From the NCBI RefSeq assembly GCF_900302465.1, contig NZ_OMOR01000002.1:62001-126000 (forward strand): a stretch of 64,000 nt of DNA, written 5' to 3'. Under the pieces are notes generated by a model. That model worked only from the letters and a program-made list of their open reading frames with translations. It did not search any database and had not been told where the DNA came from. Source of the DNA: Ascidiaceihabitans donghaensis. Lineage in GTDB: Bacteria > Pseudomonadota > Alphaproteobacteria > Rhodobacterales > Rhodobacteraceae. Made by a program: the position numbers and the translations under genes. How positions within the stretch are numbered: the first letter of the stretch is position 1; every line of letters starts with the position of its first letter. Positions 29,060-38,687 of this stretch are shown in pieces.

Positions 29060-29076
29060 CTGGGGCAGCGCCCCAG
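29060..29076. repeat. G/C-block hairpin between chaN and coaBC
   Basis: CTGGGGC and GCCCCAG form a 7-base perfect stem around AGC. It sits 30 bases after the chaN stop and 75 bases before coaBC. It has no T-run after it on the plus strand, though an A-run lies on its 5' side. It resembles the palindromes at 1212-1229 and 34626-34640. Confidence 0.55.
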
Positions 29077-29150
29077 CTGGCACTGGCACAAACCAAACAC
29101 ACAGCATATGTTTGATCGGAACGGTTCAATACCCTCAGGAAAGCCAGCCT

Positions 29151-30347
29151 ATGCTACGTGACAAAAAAATCCTGCTTATCATCAGCGGCGGCATCGCGGC
29201 GTATAAAAGCCTTGATCTGATACGTCGCTTGTCCGAACGCGGGGCGGTTGTGACACCTGTCATGACCAAATCTGCCGAAGAATTTGTGACGCCGTTGTCG
29301 GTTTCTGCTTTAAGCGGATCAAAGCTGTACCGCGATCTTTTTGATCTGACGGAAGAAGCTGAAATGGGTCATATCCAACTGTCACGCAGCGCAGACATTG
29401 TGCTTGTGGCTCCCGCGACTGCGGATTTGATGGCGAAGATGGCGCATGGCATTGCGAACGATCTGGCATCGACCCTTTTGCTGGCCACAGACACGCCTGT
29501 GACGATTGCCCCCGCCATGAATGTGCGGATGTGGCAGCACCCTGCAACACAACGCAATATTGAAACGCTTAAAGGCGATGGCGTCAGTTTTGTTGGTCCA
29601 AACGATGGCGATATGGCCTGCGGTGAATTTGGACCGGGCCGTATGGCAGAGCCATTGGAAATTGTCGCGGCCCTAGAGGCACAGCTTGGCGATGGGCCTT
29701 TGACGGGCAAACATATTCTGGTGACATCTGGGCCGACCCACGAACCCATTGATCCTGTGCGCTATATTGCCAACCGATCGTCGGGCGCACAGGGCACGGC
29801 ATTGGCGCAGGCGTTAACGGCGCTTGGGGCCGAGGTCACGTTTGTGACGGGCCCCGCAGATGTTGCGCCACCCGAAAATGTCAAAGTGGTGCCTGTTCAA
29901 ACGGCACAACAGATGCTTGAGGCTGTGCAAACTGCATTGCCGGCTGATGCTGCAATATTCGCAGCTGCTGTCGCAGACTGGCATGTGCAGGGGGCCAGCG
30001 ATCGCAAGCTGAAGAAATCCAAAGATGGTCTGCCAACACTCAGCTTTGCCGAAAACCCCGATATTCTGGCCACGGTTGCTCAGATGAAGACAGGACGTCC
30101 GCAGCTGGTTGTGGGCTTTGCCGCCGAAACCAATGACGTGCAAGCCAATGCCACCGCAAAGCGCAAACGCAAAGCATGCGACTGGATTGTGGCCAATGAT
30201 GTGTCACCTGAAACGGGCATTATGGGGGGGGCTGAAAATGCGGTGCATGTGATTGACGACGCAGGCATCGAAGACTGGCCTCGAATGTCCAAGGCAGATG
30301 TCGCGACCAAATTGGCCGCCCGCATCGCGCAGGCACTTGCATCGTGA
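29151..30347 (+). CDS. coaBC: Bifunctional phosphopantothenoylcysteine decarboxylase / synthetase
   Basis: CoaBC makes 4'-phosphopantetheine for coenzyme A. The 398 residues start [20 protein letters not shown] (flavin-binding decarboxylase), with HIQLSR, the PAMNVRMW substrate motif, and the catalytic Cys in [15 protein letters not shown]. The synthetase half follows with [26 protein letters not shown] and KKSKDG. AGGAAAG precedes the ATG at 29151; a longer frame upstream overlaps chaN and is discarded. It overlaps dut by 4 bases (GTGA). Confidence 0.96.
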   Translation: MLRDKKILLIISGGIAAYKSLDLIRRLSERGAVVTPVMTKSAEEFVTPLSVSALSGSKLYRDLFDLTEEAEMGHIQLSRSADIVLVAPATADLMAKMAHGIANDLASTLLLATDTPVTIAPAMNVRMWQHPATQRNIETLKGDGVSFVGPNDGDMACGEFGPGRMAEPLEIVAALEAQLGDGPLTGKHILVTSGPTHEPIDPVRYIANRSSGAQGTALAQALTALGAEVTFVTGPADVAPPENVKVVPVQTAQQMLEAVQTALPADAAIFAAAVADWHVQGASDRKLKKSKDGLPTLSFAENPDILATVAQMKTGRPQLVVGFAAETNDVQANATAKRKRKACDWIVANDVSPETGIMGGAENAVHVIDDAGIEDWPRMSKADVATKLAARIAQALAS

Positions 30348-30802
30348 CGGTTGCCATAGAAATTATGCGCGTGGCGGGCGCGGATACGGATGTTGCCCTG
30401 CCAAGCTATGAAACCGCAGGGGCCGCAGGCGCAGACATCCGCGCCAATTTTCCGGATGGTGTTGGCATCACACTGGCTGCTGGCACCCGTGCTTTGGTGC
30501 CTACAGGCCTAAGTATGGCGATCCCGCAAGGGTTCGAAGTGCAGGTGCGTCCGCGGTCCGGTCTTGCGCTGAAACATGGCATTGCTTTGGTCAACAGCCC
30601 CGGCACAATCGACGCGGATTACCGGGGCCCTGTTGGTATCATTTTACTGAACACCGGATCGGAACCCTTCCATGTGGCCCACGGCGACCGCATTGCGCAA
30701 ATTGTTGTGGCCCCCGTCGTTCAGGCTATCTTCGATGTGGTCGATGCTTTGGACGATACGGATCGCGGGGCGGGCGGTTTTGGATCGACGGGGCGCGGCT
30801 GA
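30344..30802 (+). CDS. dut: Deoxyuridine 5'-triphosphate nucleotidohydrolase
   Basis: dUTPase converts dUTP to dUMP. All five trimeric dUTPase motifs are present in 152 residues: [17 protein letters not shown], the catalytic [30 protein letters not shown] and the C-terminal P-loop-like [10 protein letters not shown]. The start is GTG at 30344, overlapping the coaBC stop. coaBC-dut adjacency is common in proteobacteria. The stop shares one base with the next start. Confidence 0.97.
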   Translation: MTVAIEIMRVAGADTDVALPSYETAGAAGADIRANFPDGVGITLAAGTRALVPTGLSMAIPQGFEVQVRPRSGLALKHGIALVNSPGTIDADYRGPVGIILLNTGSEPFHVAHGDRIAQIVVAPVVQAIFDVVDALDDTDRGAGGFGSTGRG

Positions 30803-31857
30803 TGGTTCTGGTATTTGGATTGGCGGCTTTGCTGTGGGGCATGGGCCGCATTATGGGTGCGCCGAACACCGCGCGGTGGGCCATGATTGGTCTGCTCTAT
30901 ATTGCCGTGCTGTCATTGCATGTGGTTTTGGATGATGGCCATCCGCTGCGCATGGCAACAGGCGAAAGTGGGGCCTTCTGGCTGATTTTGGGGGGTGCGG
31001 GCCTGCTGGTCTATGCGTATCGGTGGGTTTTGAAAAACCTGCGCGGACGGGCGCAACAGAAAGAGGCGCAAAATACGCCAGCGCCGAAACCCGGCACCTT
31101 TACCGAGACAGAATTGAACCGGTACGCCCGCCATATTGTTTTGCGCGAATTGGGTGGTCCGGGCCAAAAGGCACTGAAGCAAGCCAAGGTTCTGGTGGTC
31201 GGTGCCGGCGGGTTGGGCGCGCCTGTTCTGCAATATTTGGCGGCGGCTGGTGTGGGCACAATCGGTGTGATTGACGACGATGTTGTCGACAACGCCAACC
31301 TGCAACGTCAGGTCATTCACCGCGATGAGGATATTGGCAAACCAAAGGTCTTTTCGGCCGAAGCTGCGATGATTGCCCAAAATCCCTATGTTGTGGTCAA
31401 ACCCTATAATCGCCGCCTTACGCAGGATCTCGCGCCGGAATTGATTGCGGAATATGATCTGGTGATTGATGGGTGCGACAATTTCGAGACACGGTATCTG
31501 GTGAACGCTGTTTGTGTTGCGGCCAAAGTACCACTGGTGTCTGGGGCTTTGACGCAATGGGAAGGCCAGATCAGCGTCTTCGATCCGGCCAATGATGCGC
31601 CCTGTTACCAATGTGTCTTCCCGCAAGCCCCCTCTGCGGATCTTGCCCCCAATTGTTCTGTTGCGGGGGTTGTAGGCCCACTGCCCGGTGTGGTGGGATC
31701 AATGATGGCAATAGAAGCTGTGAAACTGATCGCAGGGGCTGGGGCCGTTTTGCGGGGTGAGCTGTTGATCTACGACGCGCTTTACGGCGAAAGCCGCAAG
31801 ATCGGGATCAAACCACGGTCTGATTGTCCGGTTTGCGGGTCCTCAGAGTCGATGTGA
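30802..31857 (+). CDS. MoeB/ThiF-type sulfur-carrier adenylyltransferase with N-terminal membrane segments
   Basis: The C-terminal 250 residues are an E1-like enzyme: HIVLRELGGPGQKALKQAKV, VVGAGGLGAPVLQYL, DDDVVDNANLQRQ, the DGCDNFETRYL loop, and zinc pairs CYQC and CPVC. Such proteins adenylate the C-terminus of MoaD, ThiS or similar sulfur carriers. The first 100 residues are unlike MoeB: about three hydrophobic segments (1-20, 24-45, 57-75) and a charged linker tether it to the membrane. It is coupled to dut. Its 3' end overlaps the opposing SGNH gene by 50 bases. The cognate carrier is not in the window. Confidence 0.87.
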   Translation: MVLVFGLAALLWGMGRIMGAPNTARWAMIGLLYIAVLSLHVVLDDGHPLRMATGESGAFWLILGGAGLLVYAYRWVLKNLRGRAQQKEAQNTPAPKPGTFTETELNRYARHIVLRELGGPGQKALKQAKVLVVGAGGLGAPVLQYLAAAGVGTIGVIDDDVVDNANLQRQVIHRDEDIGKPKVFSAEAAMIAQNPYVVVKPYNRRLTQDLAPELIAEYDLVIDGCDNFETRYLVNAVCVAAKVPLVSGALTQWEGQISVFDPANDAPCYQCVFPQAPSADLAPNCSVAGVVGPLPGVVGSMMAIEAVKLIAGAGAVLRGELLIYDALYGESRKIGIKPRSDCPVCGSSESM

Positions 31858-32551
31858 TCAAGTCGGCGGTGCCTTGCCCCCAATCGGCATAAATTGCGGG
31901 ACCTGGGTGAAATCCGTCTGACGCCATGGTTGTCGCATCCAGTACCGACTGGACGGGCACATAATGCAGGGTCGCGTCGGTGTCACATCGTGCACGTTGG
32001 GCCAGATCGAACCGCATGGCCTGACGTCCCAGCACCCACCGCAATGGATTTGGCAGCAGCGGAAAATCGGACATGGGTGGTACGCCCGTTATCCAGAAAT
32101 GTTCGATGTCGTGCCGGTCCCGCAGCGCTTGCGCCAGCTTGTGCTGATCCCGCAGCCAGCGCCGCAGGGACGTTCCCGACGTAATGTCGTTGACGCCCAA
32201 GGCCTGCACGGCCACATCGAACTGAATGTCCGGAAGATCGTCCAGACTTTGCAAAACCCCTGACGTGGTCACACCGGTTTTGGCGTGCAAGTGCCACGTC
32301 ACGCTGTGTGTTTGGGCCAGTGTCTGGGTCAGATGGCCCGCCAATGCCGCGTCCTGATGGTCCACGCCGACGCCTGCGGCTGAACTGTCGCCGATGATCA
32401 GAACGGACAGGGCTGGACCTTGCCCCATAGTGCCGCTGCGCGGTCCCTCAGGTTCGGGCAACCGCAACGTACGCGCTTGCAAAAACAGCCCCTGCGCCAC
32501 CAGAACAGGCAACAAAACGGCGCGGGCGATTATCTCGAATACGAAGGGCAT
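31808..32551 (-). CDS. SGNH/GDSL-type hydrolase
   Basis: A 247-residue protein with an N-terminal hydrophobic helix (FVFEIIARAVLLPVLVAQGL), block I LIIGDSSAAGVGV (catalytic Ser), a Gly-Asn block ALGVNDITSG, and a C-terminal ASDGFHPGP with the catalytic Asp-His. This is the GDSL/SGNH esterase fold, probably membrane-anchored or exported. ATG 32551 has GAAAGAAC upstream; ATG 32572 is an alternative. It is divergent from the M3 peptidase and overlaps the MoeB-like gene tail-to-tail. Confidence 0.85.
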   Translation of the reverse strand: MPFVFEIIARAVLLPVLVAQGLFLQARTLRLPEPEGPRSGTMGQGPALSVLIIGDSSAAGVGVDHQDAALAGHLTQTLAQTHSVTWHLHAKTGVTTSGVLQSLDDLPDIQFDVAVQALGVNDITSGTSLRRWLRDQHKLAQALRDRHDIEHFWITGVPPMSDFPLLPNPLRWVLGRQAMRFDLAQRARCDTDATLHYVPVQSVLDATTMASDGFHPGPAIYADWGQGTADLITSTLRTRKPDNQTVV

Positions 32552-32605
32552 TGGCGTTGTTCTTTCATACACACAGACCTAGGTTGCATATCAAAGGAGA
32601 CCTGC

Positions 32606-34618
32606 ATGACCAATCCATTGCTTTCCACATGGGACACGCCCTTTGGCATTGCCCCATTCAACCTGATTTCCGATGACGATTTCGCGCCCGCACTGGACAC
32701 GGCCTTGGCGTCTCATATGGGTGAGATCGACGCGATTACCAGTACCGTTGACGCGCCGTCATTCTCTAACACGGTCGAGGCATTGGAGGCGGCGGGGGCC
32801 CAGCTTGAGTGTGTGTTGGGTCCATTTTTCGCGATGGCTGGTGCTGACAGCAACCCCCAACGCGAGGCCTTGCAGCGTGACTTTTCGCCCAAACTTGCGG
32901 CGCATTTTTCCGAGATTTCCGCAAATTCTGCTTTGTTTTCGCGTGTTGCAGCCGTTTGGGACGCCCGTGACAGCCTTGACCTGACAGATGAACAACAGCG
33001 CGTTCTTATGTTGACGCATCGCGGTTTTGTGCGGTCGGGTGCGGCACTGACTGGGGCGGACGAGCAGCGCATGAAAGAGATCAAGGCGCGGCTGGCAGTG
33101 CTTGGCACACAGTTCACGCAGAACCTTTTGGCGGATGAACGCGACTGGTATCTGGAACTGGGTGAGGGTGACATGGCGGGTCTGCCGGACTTTGCCGTGG
33201 CCGCTGCACACGCCGCGGGGCAGGAAAAGGGAGTGGATGGCCCGATTGTGACATTGTCGCGATCCGTCATCGTGCCGTTCCTGCAGTTTTCGACACGTCG
33301 TGATTTGCGCGAACAAGCCTACAAAGCGTGGGTTGCGCGTGGGGCAAATGGGGGTGACACGGACAACCGTGCCATCGCCGCAGAAACGCTGTCGTTGCGT
33401 GAAGAACGTGCACAACTTTTGGGCTATTCCAACTTCGCGCAGTACAAGTTGGAAACCGAAATGGCCAAGACACCAGATGCGGTGCGCAAATTGCTGAGTG
33501 ACGTTTGGGAACCTGCCAAAGCCCAAGCCAATGCAGACGCGTGGGTTTTGGGACAAATGATGCGGGACGATGGCGTGAATGGCGATCTGGAGCCATGGGA
33601 CTGGCGCTTTTATGCAGAACGCCGCCGCAAAGATTTGCATGATCTGGATGAGGCGGAAGTGAAGCCATATTTCCAATTGGATCGCATGATCGAGGCGTCA
33701 TTTGATTGTGCGTCGAAGTTGTTTGGACTGTCGTTCAAGCCATTGGATGTGCCTTTGTACCACGACGATTGCCGCGCTTGGGACGTGACGCGTGACGGCG
33801 AACATGTGGCTGTGTTTATTGGCGACTATTTCGCACGTGGATCGAAACGGTCGGGCGCGTGGTGTTCTGCGATGCGTGCACAGGCGAAGTACCCGCAGGC
33901 GCAAACGCCCGTTGTTATCAACGTGTGCAACTTCGCCAAAGGTGATCCGGCCCTGTTGTCTTATGACGATGCACGCACGTTGTTTCACGAATTTGGCCAT
34001 GCGCTGCATCAGATGTTGTCGGATGTGACGTATGAAAGTGTGTCAGGCACATCTGTGGCGCGTGACTTTGTTGAATTGCCCAGCCAGCTTTATGAACACT
34101 GGTTGGAGGTTCCCGAAGTTTTGGCTGAATTTGCAACCCACGCCAAAACTGGCCAACCCATGCCCCGCACCCTGTTGGAGAAGGTATTGGGGGCCGCGAC
34201 ATATGACATGGGCTTTTCGACTGTTGAATATGTGGCGTCGGCGATGGTTGATCTGGAATTCCACGATGGGTCGGCGCCCGCCGATCCAATGGCCCGCCAA
34301 GCCGAGATACTGACGCAAATGGGTATGCCCCATGCCATTGCCATGCGACACGCGACACCACAGTTTGCGCATGTGTTTTCGGGTGATGGATATTCATCGG
34401 GCTATTACAGCTACATGTGGTCAGAAGTTATGGACGCGGATGCGTTTGCATCTTTCGAGGAAGCCGGCGGCGCGTTTGATACAGAGCGCGCAAAAGCCCT
34501 GGAAGAGCACATTTTATCCAAGGGCGGCAGCCTCGATGCCGCCGAACTTTACGTCGCATTTCGTGGGCGTCTGCCGGGGGTTGAGGCGCTTTTGAAAGGC
34601 CGTGGCTTAGCGGCGTAA
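32606..34618 (+). CDS. M3 family oligopeptidase (oligopeptidase A / Dcp type)
   Basis: A 670-residue cytoplasmic zinc metallopeptidase that degrades short peptides. The zinc site HEFGHALHQ is in the C-terminal half (FHEFGHALHQMLSDVTYESV), with the FVELPSQLYEHW and YSSGYYSYMWSEVMDAD segments typical of the family. AAAGGAGACC precedes ATG 32606. A GC-rich hairpin with a T-run follows the stop. Confidence 0.95.
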   Translation: MTNPLLSTWDTPFGIAPFNLISDDDFAPALDTALASHMGEIDAITSTVDAPSFSNTVEALEAAGAQLECVLGPFFAMAGADSNPQREALQRDFSPKLAAHFSEISANSALFSRVAAVWDARDSLDLTDEQQRVLMLTHRGFVRSGAALTGADEQRMKEIKARLAVLGTQFTQNLLADERDWYLELGEGDMAGLPDFAVAAAHAAGQEKGVDGPIVTLSRSVIVPFLQFSTRRDLREQAYKAWVARGANGGDTDNRAIAAETLSLREERAQLLGYSNFAQYKLETEMAKTPDAVRKLLSDVWEPAKAQANADAWVLGQMMRDDGVNGDLEPWDWRFYAERRRKDLHDLDEAEVKPYFQLDRMIEASFDCASKLFGLSFKPLDVPLYHDDCRAWDVTRDGEHVAVFIGDYFARGSKRSGAWCSAMRAQAKYPQAQTPVVINVCNFAKGDPALLSYDDARTLFHEFGHALHQMLSDVTYESVSGTSVARDFVELPSQLYEHWLEVPEVLAEFATHAKTGQPMPRTLLEKVLGAATYDMGFSTVEYVASAMVDLEFHDGSAPADPMARQAEILTQMGMPHAIAMRHATPQFAHVFSGDGYSSGYYSYMWSEVMDADAFASFEEAGGAFDTERAKALEEHILSKGGSLDAAELYVAFRGRLPGVEALLKGRGLAA

Positions 34619-34624
34619 AGGGGT

Positions 34625-34650
34625 GGGGGGCTTTGCCCCCGCGCTTTTTC
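34625..34650 (+). terminator. Probable intrinsic terminator of the M3 peptidase gene
   Basis: GGGGGC at 34626-34631 and GCCCCC at 34635-34640 pair around TTT, followed by GCGCTTTTTC. The hairpin begins 7 bases after the peptidase stop. It may also limit read-through from the opposing ghrA. Confidence 0.7.
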
Positions 34651-34669
34651 AGGAAAAGGACATTGGGGT

Positions 34670-35599
34670 TCAATACCCCAGTGAACGGTCCACAACATGC
34701 AGCAGTGGATCACCGCGTTCGCAGCGGCTGATGTTTTCTGCAATTGTCAGCGCCGAGTATTTGGGGCGCGTTTCAGATGCGATATGCGGCGTGACCAACA
34801 CGTTGCGTTGTGTCCAGTACGGATGATCTTTGGGCAGCGGTTCTTGTCGGAAGACATCCAAAACGGCATGCCCAATGTGGCCGGAATCCAGCGCCTGTAA
34901 CAGCGCGTCGTCGTCGATCAAAGGTCCACGGCCAGGATTTATGATACACGCGTTTTTTGGCATTATGGCCAAGGTTTGCGCATTTAGCGTGTTGGTCGTC
35001 GCGGCGGTATCGGGCAGCAAAAGCACACAGATATCGGCACGTTCAAGTGCTTGTGTCAGACCGTTGGCCCCAGACAGGCACGTGATGCCGTCGATGTCTT
35101 TCTGGCTACGTGACCAGCCGGTAACGTTGAAACCGACCTGCGCAAGTTGCGTGGCGCAGGCAGCCCCCAATTCACCAAGCCCCAATACGGTAACGCGTCG
35201 GTCCCAGGTGAGGGGCGGCGGCACAGGATCCCACGTGCCGGGGCTTGCGTGAATATGGGCGTCCATTCCAAGGTGAAACCGCATCGCATGCCCCAACACC
35301 CATTCGACCATACCTTGCGTCAATCCGGGATCAACCATGCGCGTGAGCGGAATCTTGAGTGTTTCGTTGCCCACGATGCCTTCGACGCCTGCCCAAAGGT
35401 TCATCACTGCTTTGGCGCGGGTGAAGGGCGTGAAGTCTTTGAGATCCGAGTTCGGCGCATAGACAATATAATCTACGTCTTGGGGCGCTATGTCGGGGCT
35501 GATATGTGCTGACACGCCTGCATCCGCTAAGGCCGTTTTTAAGGGTGCTTCGTAAGCGGGCCAGCGTTCAGGGCGTGCGGCGAACAGGATGTTTATCAT
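34670..35599 (-). CDS. ghrA: D-isomer-specific 2-hydroxyacid dehydrogenase, GhrA-like glyoxylate/hydroxypyruvate reductase
   Basis: A 309-residue NAD(P)H-dependent reductase: NLWAGVEGI, TQGMVEWVLGHAM, the Rossmann VLGLGELGAACATQLA, INPGRGPLIDD, VFRQEPLPKDHPYW and TPHIAS with the catalytic His. These match the GhrA subgroup that reduces glyoxylate and hydroxypyruvate. The start overlaps the rodA stop (ATGA), placing it at the end of the mre/mrd operon, an odd metabolic passenger on a cell-shape transcript. Confidence 0.88.
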   Translation of the reverse strand: MINILFAARPERWPAYEAPLKTALADAGVSAHISPDIAPQDVDYIVYAPNSDLKDFTPFTRAKAVMNLWAGVEGIVGNETLKIPLTRMVDPGLTQGMVEWVLGHAMRFHLGMDAHIHASPGTWDPVPPPLTWDRRVTVLGLGELGAACATQLAQVGFNVTGWSRSQKDIDGITCLSGANGLTQALERADICVLLLPDTAATTNTLNAQTLAIMPKNACIINPGRGPLIDDDALLQALDSGHIGHAVLDVFRQEPLPKDHPYWTQRNVLVTPHIASETRPKYSALTIAENISRCERGDPLLHVVDRSLGY

Positions 35600-36747
35600 A
35601 GATTTGAAGACCTTGGACGGTGGATATGTGCGCTTTGGACCAACCCGAATGCCACCATAAGAACCAACATGGCGGAACCGCCATAGCTGACCAAGGGCAG
35701 CGGCACGCCAACGACGGGTGCCATGCCCATCACCATCGACATGTTGACGGCAAAGAACAAAAAGAAGTTCAAAGCGATGCCCAGGATCAGCAACGAAGAA
35801 AAGCGGTCGCGGTTGGCGATGGCGGACGAGATGCAGAAAACGATGATGAGGAAATAGAGGCTCAGAAGCGAAATTGCCCCGATAAACCCGAATTCTTCGG
35901 CCAACGTCGTAAAGATGAAATCGGTGTGTTTTTCAGGCAGGAAGTTCAGCCGCGATTGTGTGCCTTGCATAAAACCCCGCCCTGAAATGCCCCCCGACCC
36001 AAGCGCGATCTTGGACTGGGTGATATGGTAGCCCGCGCCAAGGGGGTCTTGGCTGGGATCCAGAAACGTGTCGATGCGGCGGTACTGGTAGTTGTTCAGC
36101 AGTTGCCAAGACTGTCCACGCGACTGAAAAACTGCAGCAATCAACCCGATGCCTGCGGCAATAACGGCCGCGAAATAAGCCCAATGCACACCGGCCAGAA
36201 ACATCAACCCGCCACCGGCTGCCAGCAGCAGAATGGATGTGCCAAGATCAGGTTGCTGGATAACAAGGGCTGTCGGCAACAAGATGATCACAATCGGCAC
36301 CAAAACCCACAGCGGTTTCGACTTTTTCTTGGCTGGAAGCCAGTCGTAGTAGGCCGCCAAAAACATCACCAAAGTGATCTTCATCAATTCCGAAGGTTGC
36401 AAGCGCATGAACCCCAAGTCGATCCAACGCTGCGCCCCCATGCCGACAGAGCCGAAAAATTCGACCCCAAGCAGCAGCATTACCGACACGCCGTAAGCAA
36501 ATCCTGCGACGCTGCGCCAAAACCAGATTGGCACCATGCCGATCAGCACCATCAGGACAAGACCCATGGCAAAACGCTTCATCTGTGGCTCTGCCCATGG
36601 GCTGTAGCTGCCGCCCGCGACAGAGTAGAGCATCAGGAACCCGACGCCTGCGACGGCCACCAGCAAGATTGTCAAAGGCCAGTTCAGGAACAGTATTTTG
36701 CGCGGTCCCGTGGGGACTGATTTAACGGAATACTCAAGATAACTCAT
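35596..36747 (-). CDS. mrdB: Rod shape-determining peptidoglycan polymerase RodA
   Basis: RodA is the SEDS glycosyltransferase that elongates the side wall with PBP2. The 383 residues have about ten membrane segments and SEDS motifs: LQPSELMKITLVMFLAAYY, IQQPDLGTSILLL, LNFLPEKHTDFIFTTLAEE and PLPLVSYGGSAMLVLM. It overlaps mrdA upstream and ghrA downstream by 4 bases each. Confidence 0.96.
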   Translation of the reverse strand: MSYLEYSVKSVPTGPRKILFLNWPLTILLVAVAGVGFLMLYSVAGGSYSPWAEPQMKRFAMGLVLMVLIGMVPIWFWRSVAGFAYGVSVMLLLGVEFFGSVGMGAQRWIDLGFMRLQPSELMKITLVMFLAAYYDWLPAKKKSKPLWVLVPIVIILLPTALVIQQPDLGTSILLLAAGGGLMFLAGVHWAYFAAVIAAGIGLIAAVFQSRGQSWQLLNNYQYRRIDTFLDPSQDPLGAGYHITQSKIALGSGGISGRGFMQGTQSRLNFLPEKHTDFIFTTLAEEFGFIGAISLLSLYFLIIVFCISSAIANRDRFSSLLILGIALNFFLFFAVNMSMVMGMAPVVGVPLPLVSYGGSAMLVLMVAFGLVQSAHIHRPRSSNL

Positions 36748-38687
36748 GCTTGGTCGCTTCCATCAAAGGCAGCCGTCGGGCGCATTTTACGCAGTTTCTT
36801 TTGCTGTGCGCCGATGCGTCCACGGTCTTTGGACGGGTAGGCCGACAAAGGCGGGGGACCGCCATATAATGCTTGTAACGTGATGTCGCGCGCAATCGGT
36901 GCCGCGGCTTTTGATCCGCCGCCGCCGTGCTCCACTACAACGGCTACAGCGTATTTGGGGTTGTCGGCTGGTGCGAAATCCACAAACAACGCGTGGTCAC
37001 GCCGTTCCCATGGCAAGTCCGAGTTGCGGATGACACCGCGTGCACGTTCGGCGGCCGAGATGTTGCGCACTTGGCTGGTGCCGGTTTTGCCAGCCATCCG
37101 CATACCATCGGCGATAATGCGACTGCCGTAGGCCGTGCCGCGCCGGTCATTGACCACTGCAAACATGGCGCGGCGCATCTTGCGCAAGTTGTCATCGTCC
37201 AAAGGCAAAGGGCGGCCTGCGCCTGAGGGTTGTTCCACCCCGTCGATGGATTTCACAAGCCGCGGTTCGACACTGCGCCCGGTGGCCAGTCGGGCGGTCA
37301 TGACGGCCAACTGCAAGGGCGACGACAGCATGTATCCCTGCCCGATGGATGCGTTGACTGTGTCCCCGATCACCCAGTCTTTGCCGTGCGTTGTGGCTTT
37401 CCATGCTTTGGTGGGCGTCAACCCGCGCGCGACCGCAGACATAGGCACATCATGGCGCACGCCAAGCCCGAAGATGTTGGCCATGGCTGAAATCTTTTCA
37501 ATCCCGACTTTCAGCGCCAGATCGTAGTAGTAGACGTCGCAGGATTGCTTAAGCGAATTTTCCAAATTCACACTTCCGTGGCCTGCGCGTTTCCAGCAGT
37601 GAAACTTGCGATCCGCAACCTCAAGGTGGCCGGGGCAGCGCACTGTGTCTTCGGGCTCGATCAACCCTTCTTCCAGTGCGGCCATTGCCGTCATCATTTT
37701 AAAGGTCGATCCCGGGGGATAGGTGCCTTGCACTGTTTTGGATGCCAGCGGGCGGTATTTGTTTTCGGTCAATGCACTGTAGTCGGCCACCGAGATGCCG
37801 CGCACAAACAGGTTCGGATCATAGGTGGGCGCAGATGCAATGGCGACCAGATCACCGGTTTCACAGTCAATCACCACGGCGCTAGCGCTTTCTTCCGAAA
37901 GTCTGGCTTGCACGTAATTTTGCAATTCTGCATCGACGCTAAGCTGAATGTCTGATCCGGGGCGGCCTTCGCGGCGGCCCAGTTCGCGCATTTCACGACC
38001 GGCGGCGTTCACTTCGACCTGCCGTGTGCCTGCGGCACCGCGAAGTGCCGTTTCAACCTTGGCCTCGACGCCTACTTTTCCGATTTGAAAGCGCGGAATG
38101 CGCAACAATTCATCCGGATCATCAAGGCGGCTTAGATCGTAGTCGCTGACGGGGCCAACATACCCCAGAACATGTGCAAAATCAGAGCCCAAAGGATAAA
38201 CACGGCTAAGTCCGATTTCAGGGGCGACACCGGGCAGGGCAGGTGCGTTCACCGACACGCGGCTTAGGTCGTCCCAATCCACATCGTCAGCGACCGTGAC
38301 CGGGTGGAATGGTGCGCTGCGTTTTATTTCGGTCAGTGCGCGTTCCAGCACCTCTGCGTCCAGCTCCATCACTGTGGCCAGCTTGGTCAGGACTTTTTCC
38401 ACATCCCCCGCATCCTCGCGCACGATCTTGATTTGGTAGGTCGGGATGTTTTGTGCCAACTGCACGCCGTTGCGGTCAAAGACTTCGCCACGCGCGGGGG
38501 GGATCAGTTTGAATTTGATGCGGTTTTCTTCAGCCAACAGGCGGAACTGGTCGGCTTGATTGACTTGCAAGTGACGCATACGCGCGGCCAAACCGCCCAT
38601 AAACACCAGCTGAACGCCCCCCAAAATGGCAGCGCGGCGGGAAATCAGGCGGTGGTTTGCCTCTATGTCGGCGCGCGTGCGCTTCAT
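36744..38687 (-). CDS. mrdA: Penicillin-binding protein 2 (transpeptidase)
   Basis: The elongasome transpeptidase, 647 residues. It has an N-terminal membrane anchor (RRAAILGGVQLVFMGGLAARM), a dimerisation domain, and the catalytic motifs PPGSTFKMM (SxxK), SCDVYYYDLALK and KTGTSQVRN (KTG). The start overlaps the mreD stop. With mreB, mreC, mreD and rodA it makes the full lateral-wall machinery of a rod-shaped cell. Confidence 0.96.
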   Translation of the reverse strand: MKRTRADIEANHRLISRRAAILGGVQLVFMGGLAARMRHLQVNQADQFRLLAEENRIKFKLIPPARGEVFDRNGVQLAQNIPTYQIKIVREDAGDVEKVLTKLATVMELDAEVLERALTEIKRSAPFHPVTVADDVDWDDLSRVSVNAPALPGVAPEIGLSRVYPLGSDFAHVLGYVGPVSDYDLSRLDDPDELLRIPRFQIGKVGVEAKVETALRGAAGTRQVEVNAAGREMRELGRREGRPGSDIQLSVDAELQNYVQARLSEESASAVVIDCETGDLVAIASAPTYDPNLFVRGISVADYSALTENKYRPLASKTVQGTYPPGSTFKMMTAMAALEEGLIEPEDTVRCPGHLEVADRKFHCWKRAGHGSVNLENSLKQSCDVYYYDLALKVGIEKISAMANIFGLGVRHDVPMSAVARGLTPTKAWKATTHGKDWVIGDTVNASIGQGYMLSSPLQLAVMTARLATGRSVEPRLVKSIDGVEQPSGAGRPLPLDDDNLRKMRRAMFAVVNDRRGTAYGSRIIADGMRMAGKTGTSQVRNISAAERARGVIRNSDLPWERRDHALFVDFAPADNPKYAVAVVVEHGGGGSKAAAPIARDITLQALYGGPPPLSAYPSKDRGRIGAQQKKLRKMRPTAAFDGSDQA

